DNA from: Alphaproteobacteria bacterium MarineAlpha3_Bin4
GTDB taxonomy: Bacteria; Pseudomonadota; Alphaproteobacteria; Rhodospirillales; Casp-alpha2
NCBI GenBank assembly: GCA_002938045.1
Contig: PTLJ01000014.1
Location: forward strand, 1 to 14,378
Reading direction: 5' to 3'
Length of the DNA: 14,378 nt
Part shown: positions 1-8,819 of the stretch, in pieces
Layout of the letters: each line of letters starts with the position of its first letter
How positions within the stretch are numbered: position 1 is the stretch's first letter
Made by a program: the position numbers and the translations under genes
Notes under the pieces: generated by a model
Database searches by the model: none
Seen by the model: the letters and a program-made list of their open reading frames with translations, nothing else
Told to the model about the DNA's origin: nothing

Positions 1-276
1 GCCGCGGTTACGGAAATAGACCACCAGAATGGCCAGGCCGATCGCCGCTTCTGCCGCCGCTACCGTCAGCACGAACATGGCGAAAACCTGCCCAACGAGA
101 TCGTCCAACTCGGCAGAAAAGGCAACCAAATTGATATTCACGGCGAGCAGCATCAGTTCTACCGACATTAGGATAATAATTACGTTCTTGCGGTTAAGGA
201 AAATCCCGAAAACGCCGAGCGTGAAAATTACGGCGGCGACGGTTAGGTAATGAGCGAGGCTGATCTCAAGCATCAT
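1..276 (-). CDS. nuoK: NADH-quinone oxidoreductase subunit K (3' end cut by window edge)
   Basis: This is a small membrane subunit of complex I, an antiporter-like (MrpC-type) piece of the proton-pumping arm. Read on the minus strand, 92 codons are visible and end in VVYFRNRG at the window edge. The family is usually about 100 residues, so only the last few residues are missing. Three hydrophobic helices are evident. Two membrane glutamates match those of other NuoK proteins: E40 in the SVELML stretch and E76 in AAAEAAIG. The ATG at 276-274 shares one base with the nuoJ stop (TGATG), which suggests translational coupling; a second ATG follows directly at 273. It is the last operon gene visible; nuoL, M and N would be expected beyond the left edge. 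The assignment is secure. Confidence 0.95.
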   Translation of the reverse strand, partial: MMLEISLAHYLTVAAVIFTLGVFGIFLNRKNVIIILMSVELMLLAVNINLVAFSAELDDLVGQVFAMFVLTVAAAEAAIGLAILVVYFRNRG

Positions 277-899
277 CAAATGCCCTTCCCGGTCGGAACT
301 TTGCGGACCTCGACTGTTTTTTCCGCGCGGCGCGCAAGCTGCTTCGAGATAGACTGCCTGCGCACGCCGGCGCGATTTCGGTGGGTCAGGATGATGGCTC
401 CGATCATTGCCACCAGCAGCACCATGCCGGCGGACTGGAACAGGTAGACGTAATGGGTATAGATCAACTCGCCTAAGGCATGGGTGTTGGTCGTCGCGTC
501 GGGCGTTGGCGCGGCGACGCTACCGGTAGCTTCCGGCGCGAACGCCCAGCCGCCAAGGATGACCAGCAACTCGGCCAGCAGCACCAAACCGATCAGGCCA
601 CCGATCGGCAGGTATTGGAGGAATCCCTGGCGAAGCTCGACGAAATTAATATCGAGCATCATGACCACGAACATAAACAACACGGCAACGGCGCCGACGT
701 AGACCACGACCAAGATCATGGCCAGGAATTCTGCGCCCATCAGCACGAACAAACCGGCCGAATTAAAAAACGCCAAGATTAGAAATAATACCGAGTGAAC
801 AGGATTTCGCGCTGAGATCACCATTACCGCCGATGCGACGGCGACGAATGCGAACATGTAGAACGCCAGGGCTTGCAGCAGGGTGCCTATGGTTCCCAT
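276..899 (-). CDS. nuoJ: NADH-quinone oxidoreductase subunit J
   Basis: This is a complex I membrane subunit of 207 residues, normal for the family. Five hydrophobic helices can be placed at about residues 8-28, 34-53, 55-80, 96-117 and 148-171. The third contains the conserved VVVYVGAVAVLFMF stretch, the helix known in this family for its pi-bulge and its role in coupling quinone reduction to proton pumping. The C-terminal 35 residues are basic and hydrophilic. The start is ATG at 899-897, 17 bases after the nuoI stop. The stop overlaps the nuoK start by one base. No irregularity is seen. Confidence 0.96.
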   Translation of the reverse strand: MGTIGTLLQALAFYMFAFVAVASAVMVISARNPVHSVLFLILAFFNSAGLFVLMGAEFLAMILVVVYVGAVAVLFMFVVMMLDINFVELRQGFLQYLPIGGLIGLVLLAELLVILGGWAFAPEATGSVAAPTPDATTNTHALGELIYTHYVYLFQSAGMVLLVAMIGAIILTHRNRAGVRRQSISKQLARRAEKTVEVRKVPTGKGI

Positions 900-916
900 C
901 TAGTGATCCATCGCCC

Positions 917-1405
917 TCAGCGGTAGGGGGCGTCCTGGTGCAGGCGCTCGGCGAGCTCGGTTTCCCAGCGATCGCCGTTGGCTAACAACTTCTCCTTATC
1001 ATAAAGAAGCTCTTCACGGGTCTCGGTCGCAAATTCGAAGTTCGGTCCCTCGACGATGGCGTCGACCGGGCAAGCCTCTTCGCAGAGGCCGCAATAGATA
1101 CACTTTACCATATCAATGTCGTAGCGCGTCGTTCGCCGGCTGCCGTCGGCCCGAGGCTCGGCCTCGATGGTGATCGCTTGGGCAGGACAAACGGCCTCAC
1201 AAAGCTTGCATGCGATGCACCGCTCCTCGCCGTTGGGGTAGCGCCTGAGCGCATGTTCGCCTCGGAATCTTGGGCTCAATGGGCCTTTTTCGTAAGGATA
1301 GTTGATCGTCACCTTGGGCCGGAAGAAATAGCGCAGGGTCAGCCACATCCCGGCCACCAGTTCACCGAGGAACACCGTCTTGGCGCTGCGTCGAATAAAA
1401 CTCAT
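917..1405 (-). CDS. nuoI: NADH-quinone oxidoreductase subunit I, 2x[4Fe-4S] ferredoxin-like
   Basis: This peripheral-arm subunit carries the two tetranuclear clusters (N6a and N6b) that pass electrons toward NuoB. It has 162 residues, as expected for alphaproteobacterial NuoI. The two CxxCxxCxxxCP motifs are complete: C63, C66, C69, C73 (CIACKLCEAVCP) and C102, C105, C108, C112 (CIYCGLCEEACP). An amphipathic N-terminal segment (about residues 8-30) probably docks on the membrane arm near NuoH. The ATG start lies 13 bases after the nuoH stop, behind a purine-rich GAGGGG ribosome-binding site. It sits in the standard position between nuoH and nuoJ. Confidence 0.97.
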   Translation of the reverse strand: MSFIRRSAKTVFLGELVAGMWLTLRYFFRPKVTINYPYEKGPLSPRFRGEHALRRYPNGEERCIACKLCEAVCPAQAITIEAEPRADGSRRTTRYDIDMVKCIYCGLCEEACPVDAIVEGPNFEFATETREELLYDKEKLLANGDRWETELAERLHQDAPYR

Positions 1406-1418
1406 AACAGCGCCCCTC

Positions 1419-2435
1419 TCATCCCATGACCGGTGTCAGATCAAACGCCACCAAAATGCCGGCGACGATGGCCACGGCGGCCAACGAAATCGGCAAGAAG
1501 ACCTTCCAGCCCAACCGCATCAGCTGGTCGTAGCGGTAACGGGGGAACGTCGCCCGCACCCAAATGAATATGAATAGGCAGAATGCGATCTTGAGCGCGA
1601 ACCACACCGGCCCTGGCACCCAGTTGAATGGCAACACGTCGATTGGCGGTAACCAGCCACCAAGGAACAGCACCGAGGTCATGCCGGCCATCAGAATCAT
1701 GTTGGCGTATTCACCAAGGAAGAACAGCGCAAATGTCATCGCTGAATATTCAACGTTGTAGCCAGCGACGAGTTCAGCTTCTGCTTCCGGCAGATCGAAT
1801 GGGTGGCGGTTCGTTTCCGCCAGCGTTGATACGAAGAAGATTACCGCCATCGGAAACAACGGAACTACGAACCAAATGTTCTTCTGTGCCATGACGATAT
1901 CGGAAAGATTGAGCGAGCCAACACAGAGTAGCACGGTGATAATGATGAACCCCATGGAGACTTCGTAGGACACCATTTGCGCGGCAGACCTGAGCGCGCC
2001 GAGGAAAGCATAGCGCGAGTTGCTCGCCCACCCAGCCATTAGGATGCCGTAAACGCCCAATGATGAGATCGCGAACAGAAAGAGGATGCCGACGTTGATA
2101 TCGGCCAGCACCATACCGTGGTCAAACGGGATCACTGCCCAGGCGACTAGGGCTAGGATGAAGGTCACGCAAGGTGCAATGATGAAGACACCGCGATTGG
2201 CGCTGGCTGGAATGATTGTTTCCTTGAGGAATAACTTGATGCCGTCGGCGATCGGCTGCAGCAGCCCGAACGGCCCAACCACATTTGGACCTTTGCGCAG
2301 ATGTATGGCGCCGATCACCTTGCGCTCGAAATAGGTGAGATAGGCGACGAAAAGCATGACGGGGATCACAATCCCGACAATCTTGATCACAATCCAGGCC
2401 GTCGGCCAGATTAATCCGTCCCAAAGCTCAGCCAT
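1419..2435 (-). CDS. nuoH: NADH-quinone oxidoreductase subunit H
   Basis: This membrane subunit (the ND1 homologue) forms the quinone-access chamber with NuoB and NuoD. The 338-residue length is typical. About eight hydrophobic helices are visible. Conserved family stretches are present: FERKVIGAIHLRKGPNVVGP (about residues 36-55), the following LLQPIADGIKLFLKE, an acidic loop with FDLPEAEAELVAGYNVEYS, and RATFPRYRYDQLM near the C-terminus. The acidic loop belongs to the so-called E-channel region. The start ATG overlaps the nuoG stop by eight bases (ATGGCTGA), suggesting translational coupling. No irregularity is seen. Confidence 0.97.
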   Translation of the reverse strand: MAELWDGLIWPTAWIVIKIVGIVIPVMLFVAYLTYFERKVIGAIHLRKGPNVVGPFGLLQPIADGIKLFLKETIIPASANRGVFIIAPCVTFILALVAWAVIPFDHGMVLADINVGILFLFAISSLGVYGILMAGWASNSRYAFLGALRSAAQMVSYEVSMGFIIITVLLCVGSLNLSDIVMAQKNIWFVVPLFPMAVIFFVSTLAETNRHPFDLPEAEAELVAGYNVEYSAMTFALFFLGEYANMILMAGMTSVLFLGGWLPPIDVLPFNWVPGPVWFALKIAFCLFIFIWVRATFPRYRYDQLMRLGWKVFLPISLAAVAIVAGILVAFDLTPVMG

Positions 2436-4494
2436 CGGTGCCTGTCTTCTCGCTGCCGTTGACGAAGATATCCTTGCATTTGGCCATCGTCGCTGAGGCG
2501 CGGCTGATCGGATCGGTCATATAAAAATTCTCGACCGGCGAAGTAAACGCTTGATTAGATACCTCGCCGGCCTCGCCGAACTCGCCCCACGGCGCCGCCA
2601 TCGCTTCGTCGACATTCATAAAGTTGGCGTTGATTTCGACCATCCTCGCGCGTACCTGACGAAGATTGTCATAGGGCAAGGTTTTGCCAAGCACATCTGA
2701 TAGCGCTCTTAAAATGGTCCAGTCCGCACGTGCTTTGCCCGGCGGGAAGACTGCCAACCGCGCAAGCTGCACGCGGCCCTCGGTGTTGACGTAAGTGGCG
2801 TTCTTTTCAGTGTAGGCTGCACCAGGCAGTATAACGTCGGCGCGGTGCGCCCCGGCATCGCCGTGGTGACCTTGATAGATAACAAAAGCGTCGCCGAGCC
2901 GCTCGGTATTGATCTCATCAGCACCGAGCAGGTAAACAACCTTGATCCGGCCGGACGAAGCGCCGTCGAGGATGCCGTTAGTGTCGAGACCGCCCTTACC
3001 CGGCACAAATTGCAAATCCAGTCCGCCGACCCGCGCCGCCGCGGTGTGAAGGACGTTAAATCCGTTCCACCCCTGGCTCTTGTTGATCATGCCGCGGCTT
3101 TCGGCCACCCGACGAACGAAAGCGAGGATTGCCGCGCCATCGTCGCGGGCCAACGCGCCCTGACCGACGATCAGCATCGATCGCTCCACGTTTTTCAGGA
3201 CCTTGGAAAACCCATGGCGTCCGGCCGCGATTTTGGCTAGCCCCGAGACGTTGTCTCCCAGGTACTCGTAATCATAGGTGAGGTCCGCGCGCGGACCGAT
3301 AAGCCCGACCGGGAATTCGCCCATAACCGAACGCTTTCTTAGCCGGGCGTTGAGAACCGCCGCCTCGCGCCGCGGATTGGTGCCGATCAAGAGGCAGGCA
3401 TTGGCCTGTTCGATCTTGGCGATGGTAGTGTTGAATATGTAACCGGCGCGAACACTCGGATCGAGCTGGGCACCGTCTTGGCGGCAGTCCAAGTGCGGCG
3501 AACCGATTGCCGTCATGAGATCTTTGAGTGCCGTCATCGCCTCGCAGTCGGCCAAATCGCCAGCGATCGCGGCGACGGCATCTGTATCGGCGCCCTTGAG
3601 GGCAGCAGCGACCGCCTCGAAGGCCTCGGGCCAGCTCGCCGGTTGCAACTTGCCCTCATGTCTTACATAGGGCTGATCCAGCCGTTGCCGCTTCAGACCA
3701 TCGTAGGCGAAACGGCTTTTATCAGAAATCCATTCCTCGTTGACCTCTTCGTTCAGGCGCGGTAATACACGCATAACTTCGGGGCCGCGGTAGTCGACGC
3801 GGATGTTGCTGCCGACGGCGTCCAGGATATCGATTGACTCCACATTTTTGAGCTCCCACGACCGCGCCGTGAACGCATAAGGACCCGACGTCAGGGCGCC
3901 GACGGGACAGAGGTCGATCATGTTGCCGGACAGCTCCGACGACAGCGCCTTGCCGACGTAGGTTCCTACTTCCATTTCCTCGCCGCGGCCGGTGGCTCCT
4001 AGTTCCGGCACCCCGGCAACTTCTGTCGCGAAGCGGATGCAGCGCGTACAGTGGATGCACCGGGTCATCATTGTTTTGATCAGCGGCCCCATGTATTTGT
4101 CTTCGACGGCGCGCTTGTTTCCCTCGTAACGGCTGCGATCAAATCCGTAGCCCATGGCTTGGTCCTGCAGGTCGCATTCGCCGCCCTGGTCGCAGATCGG
4201 ACAATCGAGCGGGTGGTTGATTAACAAGAACTCCATCACGCCTTTGCGCATCTTCTGGACCGCAGGTGTGTTGGTGTGAATGACCATACCATCGGCGACC
4301 GGCATGGCGCAGGACGCCACCGGTTTCGGCGAGCGCTCCATCTCAACCAGGCACATACGGCAGTTGCCAGCGATCGACAGGCGTTCGTGATAGCAGAACC
4401 GCGGAATCTCGATCCCAACCTGCTCGCAGGCCTGCAGCACAGACCGTCCGTGTGGGACCTCAATCTCATTGTCGTTAATGGTCAGCGTTACCAT
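2428..4494 (-). CDS. nuoG: NADH-quinone oxidoreductase subunit G
   Basis: This is the largest peripheral-arm subunit (the 75 kDa homologue), which relays electrons between NuoF and NuoI. I chose ATG at 4494-4492, which gives 688 residues beginning MVTLTINDNEIEV. The frame is open to 4557, but the extra 21 residues do not resemble the family and overlap the nuoF end. In this numbering the N-terminal [2Fe-2S] ligands are C34, C45, C48 and C62. The His-ligated cluster uses H94, C98, C101 and C107. A further [4Fe-4S] cluster uses C146, C149, C152 and C196. A molybdopterin-oxidoreductase-like domain fills the rest. I see no fourth cysteine set of the N7 type, which only some bacteria have. It lies 13 bases after nuoF. 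Confidence 0.96.
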   Translation of the reverse strand: MVTLTINDNEIEVPHGRSVLQACEQVGIEIPRFCYHERLSIAGNCRMCLVEMERSPKPVASCAMPVADGMVIHTNTPAVQKMRKGVMEFLLINHPLDCPICDQGGECDLQDQAMGYGFDRSRYEGNKRAVEDKYMGPLIKTMMTRCIHCTRCIRFATEVAGVPELGATGRGEEMEVGTYVGKALSSELSGNMIDLCPVGALTSGPYAFTARSWELKNVESIDILDAVGSNIRVDYRGPEVMRVLPRLNEEVNEEWISDKSRFAYDGLKRQRLDQPYVRHEGKLQPASWPEAFEAVAAALKGADTDAVAAIAGDLADCEAMTALKDLMTAIGSPHLDCRQDGAQLDPSVRAGYIFNTTIAKIEQANACLLIGTNPRREAAVLNARLRKRSVMGEFPVGLIGPRADLTYDYEYLGDNVSGLAKIAAGRHGFSKVLKNVERSMLIVGQGALARDDGAAILAFVRRVAESRGMINKSQGWNGFNVLHTAAARVGGLDLQFVPGKGGLDTNGILDGASSGRIKVVYLLGADEINTERLGDAFVIYQGHHGDAGAHRADVILPGAAYTEKNATYVNTEGRVQLARLAVFPPGKARADWTILRALSDVLGKTLPYDNLRQVRARMVEINANFMNVDEAMAAPWGEFGEAGEVSNQAFTSPVENFYMTDPISRASATMAKCKDIFVNGSEKTGTDG

Positions 4495-4507
4495 TCGATA
4501 TGGTTCT

Positions 4508-5794
4508 CTAGGCCGCCTTAGTGTCGCGAGCTTTACGGTCTGCGATCCGTTGTTCAATTTCGGGCCGGAAGTGACGAATTAGCCCCTGTATCGGCCACGC
4601 CGCCGCATCGCCAAGCGCGCAGATCGTGTGTCCTTCAACCTGCCGCGATACCTCCTCGAGTAGGTCGATTTGCTCGACGTCCGCTTCGCCGCTTACCATG
4701 CGCTCCATCATCCGCCACATCCAGCCTGTGCCTTCTCGGCAGGGCGTGCATTGGCCACAGCTTTCATGCTTGTAAAAGGCGGACAATCGGGTGATGGCGC
4801 GAATGACGTCTGTCGTCGTGTCCATAACCATTACCGCAGCCGTGCCGAGTCCGGATTGAACTTCCTTGAGAGAATCGAAGTCCATATGGATGGTGTCGCA
4901 GATCGACTTCGTTAGCAATGGGACCGACGCGCCGCCGGGAATAACGGCCTGCAAATTGTCCCAGCCGCCACGCACGCCGCCAGCGTGTGTGGCGATCAAC
5001 TCTTTCAGCGGAATGCCCAATTCCTCTTCGACGGTGCACGGTTGGTTGACGTGCCCTGAGATGCTGAACAGCTTGGTGCCCGTGCTATGCGGTTTGCCCA
5101 AATCAGCAAACCATTGGGAACCGCGACGCAGGATCTCCGGTACGACAGCAAGCGACTCGACGTTGTTGACCGTCGTCGGACAACCATAAAGCCCTACGTT
5201 GGCGGGGAAAGGCGGTTTCAAACGTGGCTGGCCTTTCTTTCCCTCCAGGCTCTCGATCAGCGCCGACTCCTCGCCGCAGATATAGGCCCCGGCGCCCAAA
5301 TGAACAAAAAAATCAAAGGAATAGCCGGAACCACAGGCGTCAGGCCCGATTAACCCGGCCTCGTAGGCCTCGTCGACGGCGCGTTGTAATACCTCGGCTT
5401 CTCTGTAAAACTCGCCGCGGATGTAACAATAGGCGGTATTCGCGCCAATTGCGAAAGACGCAATTAACGCGCCTTCAATCAGTTTATGGGGATCACCGCG
5501 GAAGATCTCACGGTCTTTGCAGGTCCCCGGCTCGCCTTCGTCACCATTGATCACCAGATAATGCGGGCGCACTCCCACTTCCTTGGGCATGAACGACCAT
5601 TTCATGCCGGTGCTGAACCCGGCCCCGCCACGGCCCCTGAGACCCGATGCCTTGATCTGCGTGATGATCTCTTCGCGGCCTAATTTGAGGATTTTCTTGG
5701 TGGTGTCCCAGTCGCCCCGATTTTTGGCACCGGCGAGGCCCGGGTCTTCCAGGCCGTAGATATTGGTGAAGATGCGGTCCTTGTCCTCGAGCAT
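4508..5794 (-). CDS. nuoF: NADH-quinone oxidoreductase subunit F, NADH/FMN-binding
   Basis: This is the catalytic entry subunit of complex I. It binds NADH and FMN and passes electrons to its own [4Fe-4S] cluster N3. The glycine-rich nucleotide-binding loop GRGGAGF is at residues 54-60. A second conserved stretch, GAGAYICGEESALIESLEG, is at about 167-185. The cluster ligands are C346, C349, C352 (SCGQCTPCREG) and C392 (HTICALGDA). I chose ATG at 5794, giving 428 residues, because an AAGGA ribosome-binding site lies eight bases upstream and the start shares a base with the nuoE stop (TGATG). A GTG codon directly upstream, at 5797, is the alternative. The length is typical. Confidence 0.97.
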   Translation of the reverse strand: MLEDKDRIFTNIYGLEDPGLAGAKNRGDWDTTKKILKLGREEIITQIKASGLRGRGGAGFSTGMKWSFMPKEVGVRPHYLVINGDEGEPGTCKDREIFRGDPHKLIEGALIASFAIGANTAYCYIRGEFYREAEVLQRAVDEAYEAGLIGPDACGSGYSFDFFVHLGAGAYICGEESALIESLEGKKGQPRLKPPFPANVGLYGCPTTVNNVESLAVVPEILRRGSQWFADLGKPHSTGTKLFSISGHVNQPCTVEEELGIPLKELIATHAGGVRGGWDNLQAVIPGGASVPLLTKSICDTIHMDFDSLKEVQSGLGTAAVMVMDTTTDVIRAITRLSAFYKHESCGQCTPCREGTGWMWRMMERMVSGEADVEQIDLLEEVSRQVEGHTICALGDAAAWPIQGLIRHFRPEIEQRIADRKARDTKAA

Positions 5795-6426
5795 CACGAC
5801 GTTCCTTCTATTTGTGCCTTGAGATTGGCCTGGTGAGCCAGGCTGGTGAGGCCGCCAACCGGTTCGCAGGAATGACGGCCCGTCTGCGAACCAGGTTTAG
5901 GCCTCCGCCCCGCCTTAATATCCTCGAGAATGGTTTCCGTGGTAACTGAATCCAGGTCTTCGTAGGTATCGTCATTGATCTGCATCATCGGCGCATTGAC
6001 GCAGGCGCCAAGGCATTCGACTTCCGAGAGCGTGAACATCCTGTCCTCGGTGGTTGCGCCGAAATTTATCCCGAGAGATTTCTTACAGGCACCGACGACC
6101 CCATCGGAACCGTTCAGCCAACAAGGTAGATTGGTGCAGACCTGAACATGGTGCTGGCCGATAAGGTTGAGGTTGTACATGGTATAGAACGTCGCCACCT
6201 CGTAGACGCGAATCGGTGGCATGGCGAGAATGTCGGCAACATGATCCATGGCGGCGCGCGGCAGCCAGCCGTCGTGCTGGCGTTGAGCAAGATCAAGCAG
6301 CGGCATCACCGCACTCGCATGCCATCCGTCCGGATATTTGGAGATTATGGCCTCGACCCTGGCGACATTCTCGGAAGAAAAAGCGAAGCTCTCGGGCTGC
6401 TCGAAGGTTTGTGCGCTATCGGTCAT
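5794..6426 (-). CDS. nuoE: NADH-quinone oxidoreductase subunit E, [2Fe-2S]
   Basis: This is the 24 kDa-type thioredoxin-fold subunit of the NADH module and holds the off-path [2Fe-2S] cluster N1a. The ligands are C97 and C102 (CTNLPCW) and C138 and C142 (CLGAC). It has 210 residues, longer than the roughly 160-residue gammaproteobacterial form. The extra residues form a C-terminal tail (about 175-210, starting RPKPGSQTGR). In my recollection such tails are common in alphaproteobacteria and mitochondria. The ATG overlaps the nuoD stop by four bases (ATGA), and the stop touches the nuoF start, so translation is probably coupled on both sides. Confidence 0.96.
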   Translation of the reverse strand: MTDSAQTFEQPESFAFSSENVARVEAIISKYPDGWHASAVMPLLDLAQRQHDGWLPRAAMDHVADILAMPPIRVYEVATFYTMYNLNLIGQHHVQVCTNLPCWLNGSDGVVGACKKSLGINFGATTEDRMFTLSEVECLGACVNAPMMQINDDTYEDLDSVTTETILEDIKAGRRPKPGSQTGRHSCEPVGGLTSLAHQANLKAQIEGTS

Positions 6427-7601
6427 CGGTCAATCTCGCCAAATACGATATCTAGGGAGCCGAGAATGGCGACAGCATCGGCCAGCATGTGTCCCTTTGA
6501 CAGGAATTCCATCGCCTGCAAGTGCGCAAACCCGGGCGCCCTAATCTTGCAGCGGTAGGGTTTGTTGGTACCGTCCGATACCAGATAGACAGCAAATTCG
6601 CCCTTTGGCGCCTCGACTGCGGCATAGGTCTCACCGGCTGGCACGTGATAGCCTTCCGTAAACAGCTTGAAATGAAGAATTAGGGCTTCCATTGACCCCT
6701 TCATCTCGGCCCGTGGCGGCGGTGATATCTTGCGGTCGTTGACCCTGCATGACCCACCCGGCATCTGTTCGATGCACTGCTCCAAGATACGCAAGCTCTG
6801 CCGCATCTCATGAATGCGGACCAGATAGCGGTCATAGCAATCCCCATAGGTACCGACTGGAATGTCGAATTCCATCTCGGCATAGGCGTCGTAGGGCTGC
6901 GCCTTGCGGAGATCCCACGCCACCCCGGCGGCACGGAGATTAGGGCCCGTGAAGCCCCAATCCATGGCCTGTTCAGGTGTGATACAGCCGATGTCGACGG
7001 TGCGCTGCTTGAAGATGCGGTTCTCAGTTAACAGGGTCTCGCAATCGTCAATCCAGCGGGTGTAGCCCCTCGCCCATTCGCCGATGTCGTCGAGCAGCCC
7101 AGCCGGCACGTCCCTGGCGACACCGCCTGGTCTGAAGTAGTTCATGTGGAGACGTGCACCGCTAGCCCGCTCACAAAATTCCATCAGCCGCTCGCGCTCC
7201 TCGAATCCCCACAGCATCGGCGTCATGGCGCCGACGTCCATAGCAAAGGCACAGATATTAAAGTTGTGATTCAGAATCCGGCCAATCTCAGCGAACAGAA
7301 CACGAAGGTACTGTCCCCGCGGTGGTACCTCGATCTCGAGCAGTTTTTCAACGCCGTTGGCAAAAGCGTGTTCTTGGTTCTGTGGTGCGACGTAATCCAG
7401 GCGATCGAAATAAGGTACCGCCTGAAGGTAGCTCTTGTACTCGATCAGCTTTTCCGTGCCGCGGTGAAGGAGGCCGATATGAGGATCGGCACGTTCGATG
7501 ATTTCGCCGTCCATCTCCAGTACCAATCGCAACACACCGTGCGCCGCCGGATGCTGTGGGCCAAAGTTGAGGTTGTAGTTCTTGATTTCCGTTTCAGCCA
7601 T
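6423..7601 (-). CDS. nuoD: NADH-quinone oxidoreductase subunit D, 49 kDa quinone-site subunit
   Basis: This subunit is related to the large subunit of NiFe hydrogenases and, with NuoB, forms the quinone-reduction site. It has 392 residues, standard for a free-standing NuoD; NuoC and NuoD are fused in enterobacteria but separate here. The N-terminal GPQHPAAHG contains H21 and the LDY stretch ends in Y70. By motif alignment these match the quinone headgroup ligands His38 and Tyr87 of Thermus Nqo4. PHIGLLHRGTEK follows at residues 40-51, and the C-terminus ends in the typical FGEIDR. The ATG overlaps the nuoC stop by eight bases (ATGGCTGA). No irregularity is seen. Confidence 0.97.
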   Translation of the reverse strand: MAETEIKNYNLNFGPQHPAAHGVLRLVLEMDGEIIERADPHIGLLHRGTEKLIEYKSYLQAVPYFDRLDYVAPQNQEHAFANGVEKLLEIEVPPRGQYLRVLFAEIGRILNHNFNICAFAMDVGAMTPMLWGFEERERLMEFCERASGARLHMNYFRPGGVARDVPAGLLDDIGEWARGYTRWIDDCETLLTENRIFKQRTVDIGCITPEQAMDWGFTGPNLRAAGVAWDLRKAQPYDAYAEMEFDIPVGTYGDCYDRYLVRIHEMRQSLRILEQCIEQMPGGSCRVNDRKISPPPRAEMKGSMEALILHFKLFTEGYHVPAGETYAAVEAPKGEFAVYLVSDGTNKPYRCKIRAPGFAHLQAMEFLSKGHMLADAVAILGSLDIVFGEIDR

Positions 7602-8223
7602 CAGGAATCTTTTTCTTCACCTGATTGTCCACTTTCTCGTCCCCGGGCAGCATTGTCTGAACGCCTTCCCAGGGGCTTAGGAAATCGAAGGTTCTGAATT
7701 CTTGGGTCAGTTTCACCGGTTCATAGACGACGCGCTTCTGTTCGTCGTCGTAACGCATCTCGACATAACCGGTCAGCGGAAAATCCTTGCGCAAGGGATG
7801 GCCCTCGAATCCGTAGTCGGTAAGTATGCGCCGCAAATCCGGGTGGCCGGAGAAATAAATGCCGTAAAGGTCCCAGACCTCGCGCTCCCACCAATTGGCC
7901 GAACTGAACAACTCACAGGCCGACGGCACCGGCGTATCTTCATCGGTCCATATCTTAATGCGAATGCGAAGGTTGTGGGTCAGGCTGAGAAGATTGTAAA
8001 CGACCGCAAAGCGGGTTTCCTTCTCCGGATAGTCGACACCGCAAACGTCGACCAACTGCTTAAACTGGCAATTGGCGTCATCGCGCAAGACCTTCAATAC
8101 CTCAAGGATATCGTCGCGACGCACCGTGACTGTCAATTCGTCGAGTCTTAACTGCCTTTCGACGATCTCGTCGAGAAAGGTGTCGGTAATATATTCACCA
8201 AGGTCTTGAAGGGCGGGATCCAT
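7594..8223 (-). CDS. nuoC: NADH-quinone oxidoreductase subunit C, 30 kDa subunit
   Basis: This is a structural subunit of the peripheral arm that packs against NuoD and has no cofactors. It has 209 residues. The complex I 30 kDa signature is clear at about residues 113-134 (ERE, DLYGIYF, GHPDLRRIL), followed by GHPLRKDFPLTGY at 141-153 and the C-terminal EFRTFDF. The ATG start at 8223-8221 lies 41 bases after nuoB, the longest gap in the operon, with only a weak purine tract in front. The 3' end overlaps nuoD by eight bases. Confidence 0.96.
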   Translation of the reverse strand: MDPALQDLGEYITDTFLDEIVERQLRLDELTVTVRRDDILEVLKVLRDDANCQFKQLVDVCGVDYPEKETRFAVVYNLLSLTHNLRIRIKIWTDEDTPVPSACELFSSANWWEREVWDLYGIYFSGHPDLRRILTDYGFEGHPLRKDFPLTGYVEMRYDDEQKRVVYEPVKLTQEFRTFDFLSPWEGVQTMLPGDEKVDNQVKKKIPDG

Positions 8224-8264
8224 AGTGTTTCGCTGACGGTTTTCTGGCGCGGCTTATTCGCGGC

Positions 8265-8819
8265 CTAACGCCAGAGCGTCCCGGTTTTGTTGATTTTCTT
8301 TTGCAATTGGAGAATACCGTAGACGAGGGCTTCCGCAGTCGGTGGACAGCCGGGAACATAGACATCTACGGGTACCACCCGATCGCACCCCCTAACGACG
8401 GAGTAGGAATAATGGTAGTAGCCGCCACCGTTAGCGCACGAGCCCATCGAGATTACGTAACGCGGCTCCGCCATCTGGTCGTAAACCTTGCGGAACGCTG
8501 GCGCCATCTTGTTGGTCAGGGTGCCGGCGACGATGATCACGTCCGACTGGCGCGGGCTTGCTCTCGGCACGACGCCGAAGCGGTCGAGGTCGTATCGCGA
8601 GCAATAGGCGTGCATCATCTCTATCGCGCAACAGGCCAGCCCAAATGTCATCGGCCATAGTGAGCCGGCGCGGGCCCAGTTAACGACCTTATCGAGGTTG
8701 GCGACCAGGAATCCCTTATCTTGTAGCTCACCGGTCACCTGCTTCAGGACTGCCTCCTGGTCGGCATCCGGCGGCAACGGTTGCGATCCTATTAATGGGG
8801 AATTAGAGCTTACTCCCAT
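8265..8819 (-). CDS. nuoB: NADH-quinone oxidoreductase subunit B, N2 cluster subunit
   Basis: This subunit carries cluster N2, the last Fe-S centre before quinone. I chose ATG at 8819-8817, giving 184 residues, because GGAG at 8830-8827 lies seven bases upstream. The frame is open to an ATG at 8840, which would add seven residues and deepen the overlap with nuoA. With the chosen start, the N2 ligands are the tandem cysteines C63-C64 (LACCAIEM), C128 (MGSCANGGG) and C158 (VPGCPPTAEAL). All are present and in the usual spacing. The start lies inside the end of nuoA (ten-base overlap). The N-terminal 30 residues are variable, as usual in the family. Confidence 0.96.
   Translation of the reverse strand: MGVSSNSPLIGSQPLPPDADQEAVLKQVTGELQDKGFLVANLDKVVNWARAGSLWPMTFGLACCAIEMMHAYCSRYDLDRFGVVPRASPRQSDVIIVAGTLTNKMAPAFRKVYDQMAEPRYVISMGSCANGGGYYHYSYSVVRGCDRVVPVDVYVPGCPPTAEALVYGILQLQKKINKTGTLWR

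Noticed and set aside
2845..3240. Plus-strand open frame of 131 codons
   Set aside because: It lies antisense to nuoG, whose protein is clearly conserved; the frame is a shadow of its codon pattern.
4495..4557. Upstream extension of nuoG
   Set aside because: The extra 21 residues do not resemble the family and lie inside the end of nuoF; the ATG at 4494 gives the canonical N-terminus.
7146..7697. Plus-strand open frame of 183 codons
   Set aside because: It is long but antisense to nuoD and nuoC, with no recognisable product.
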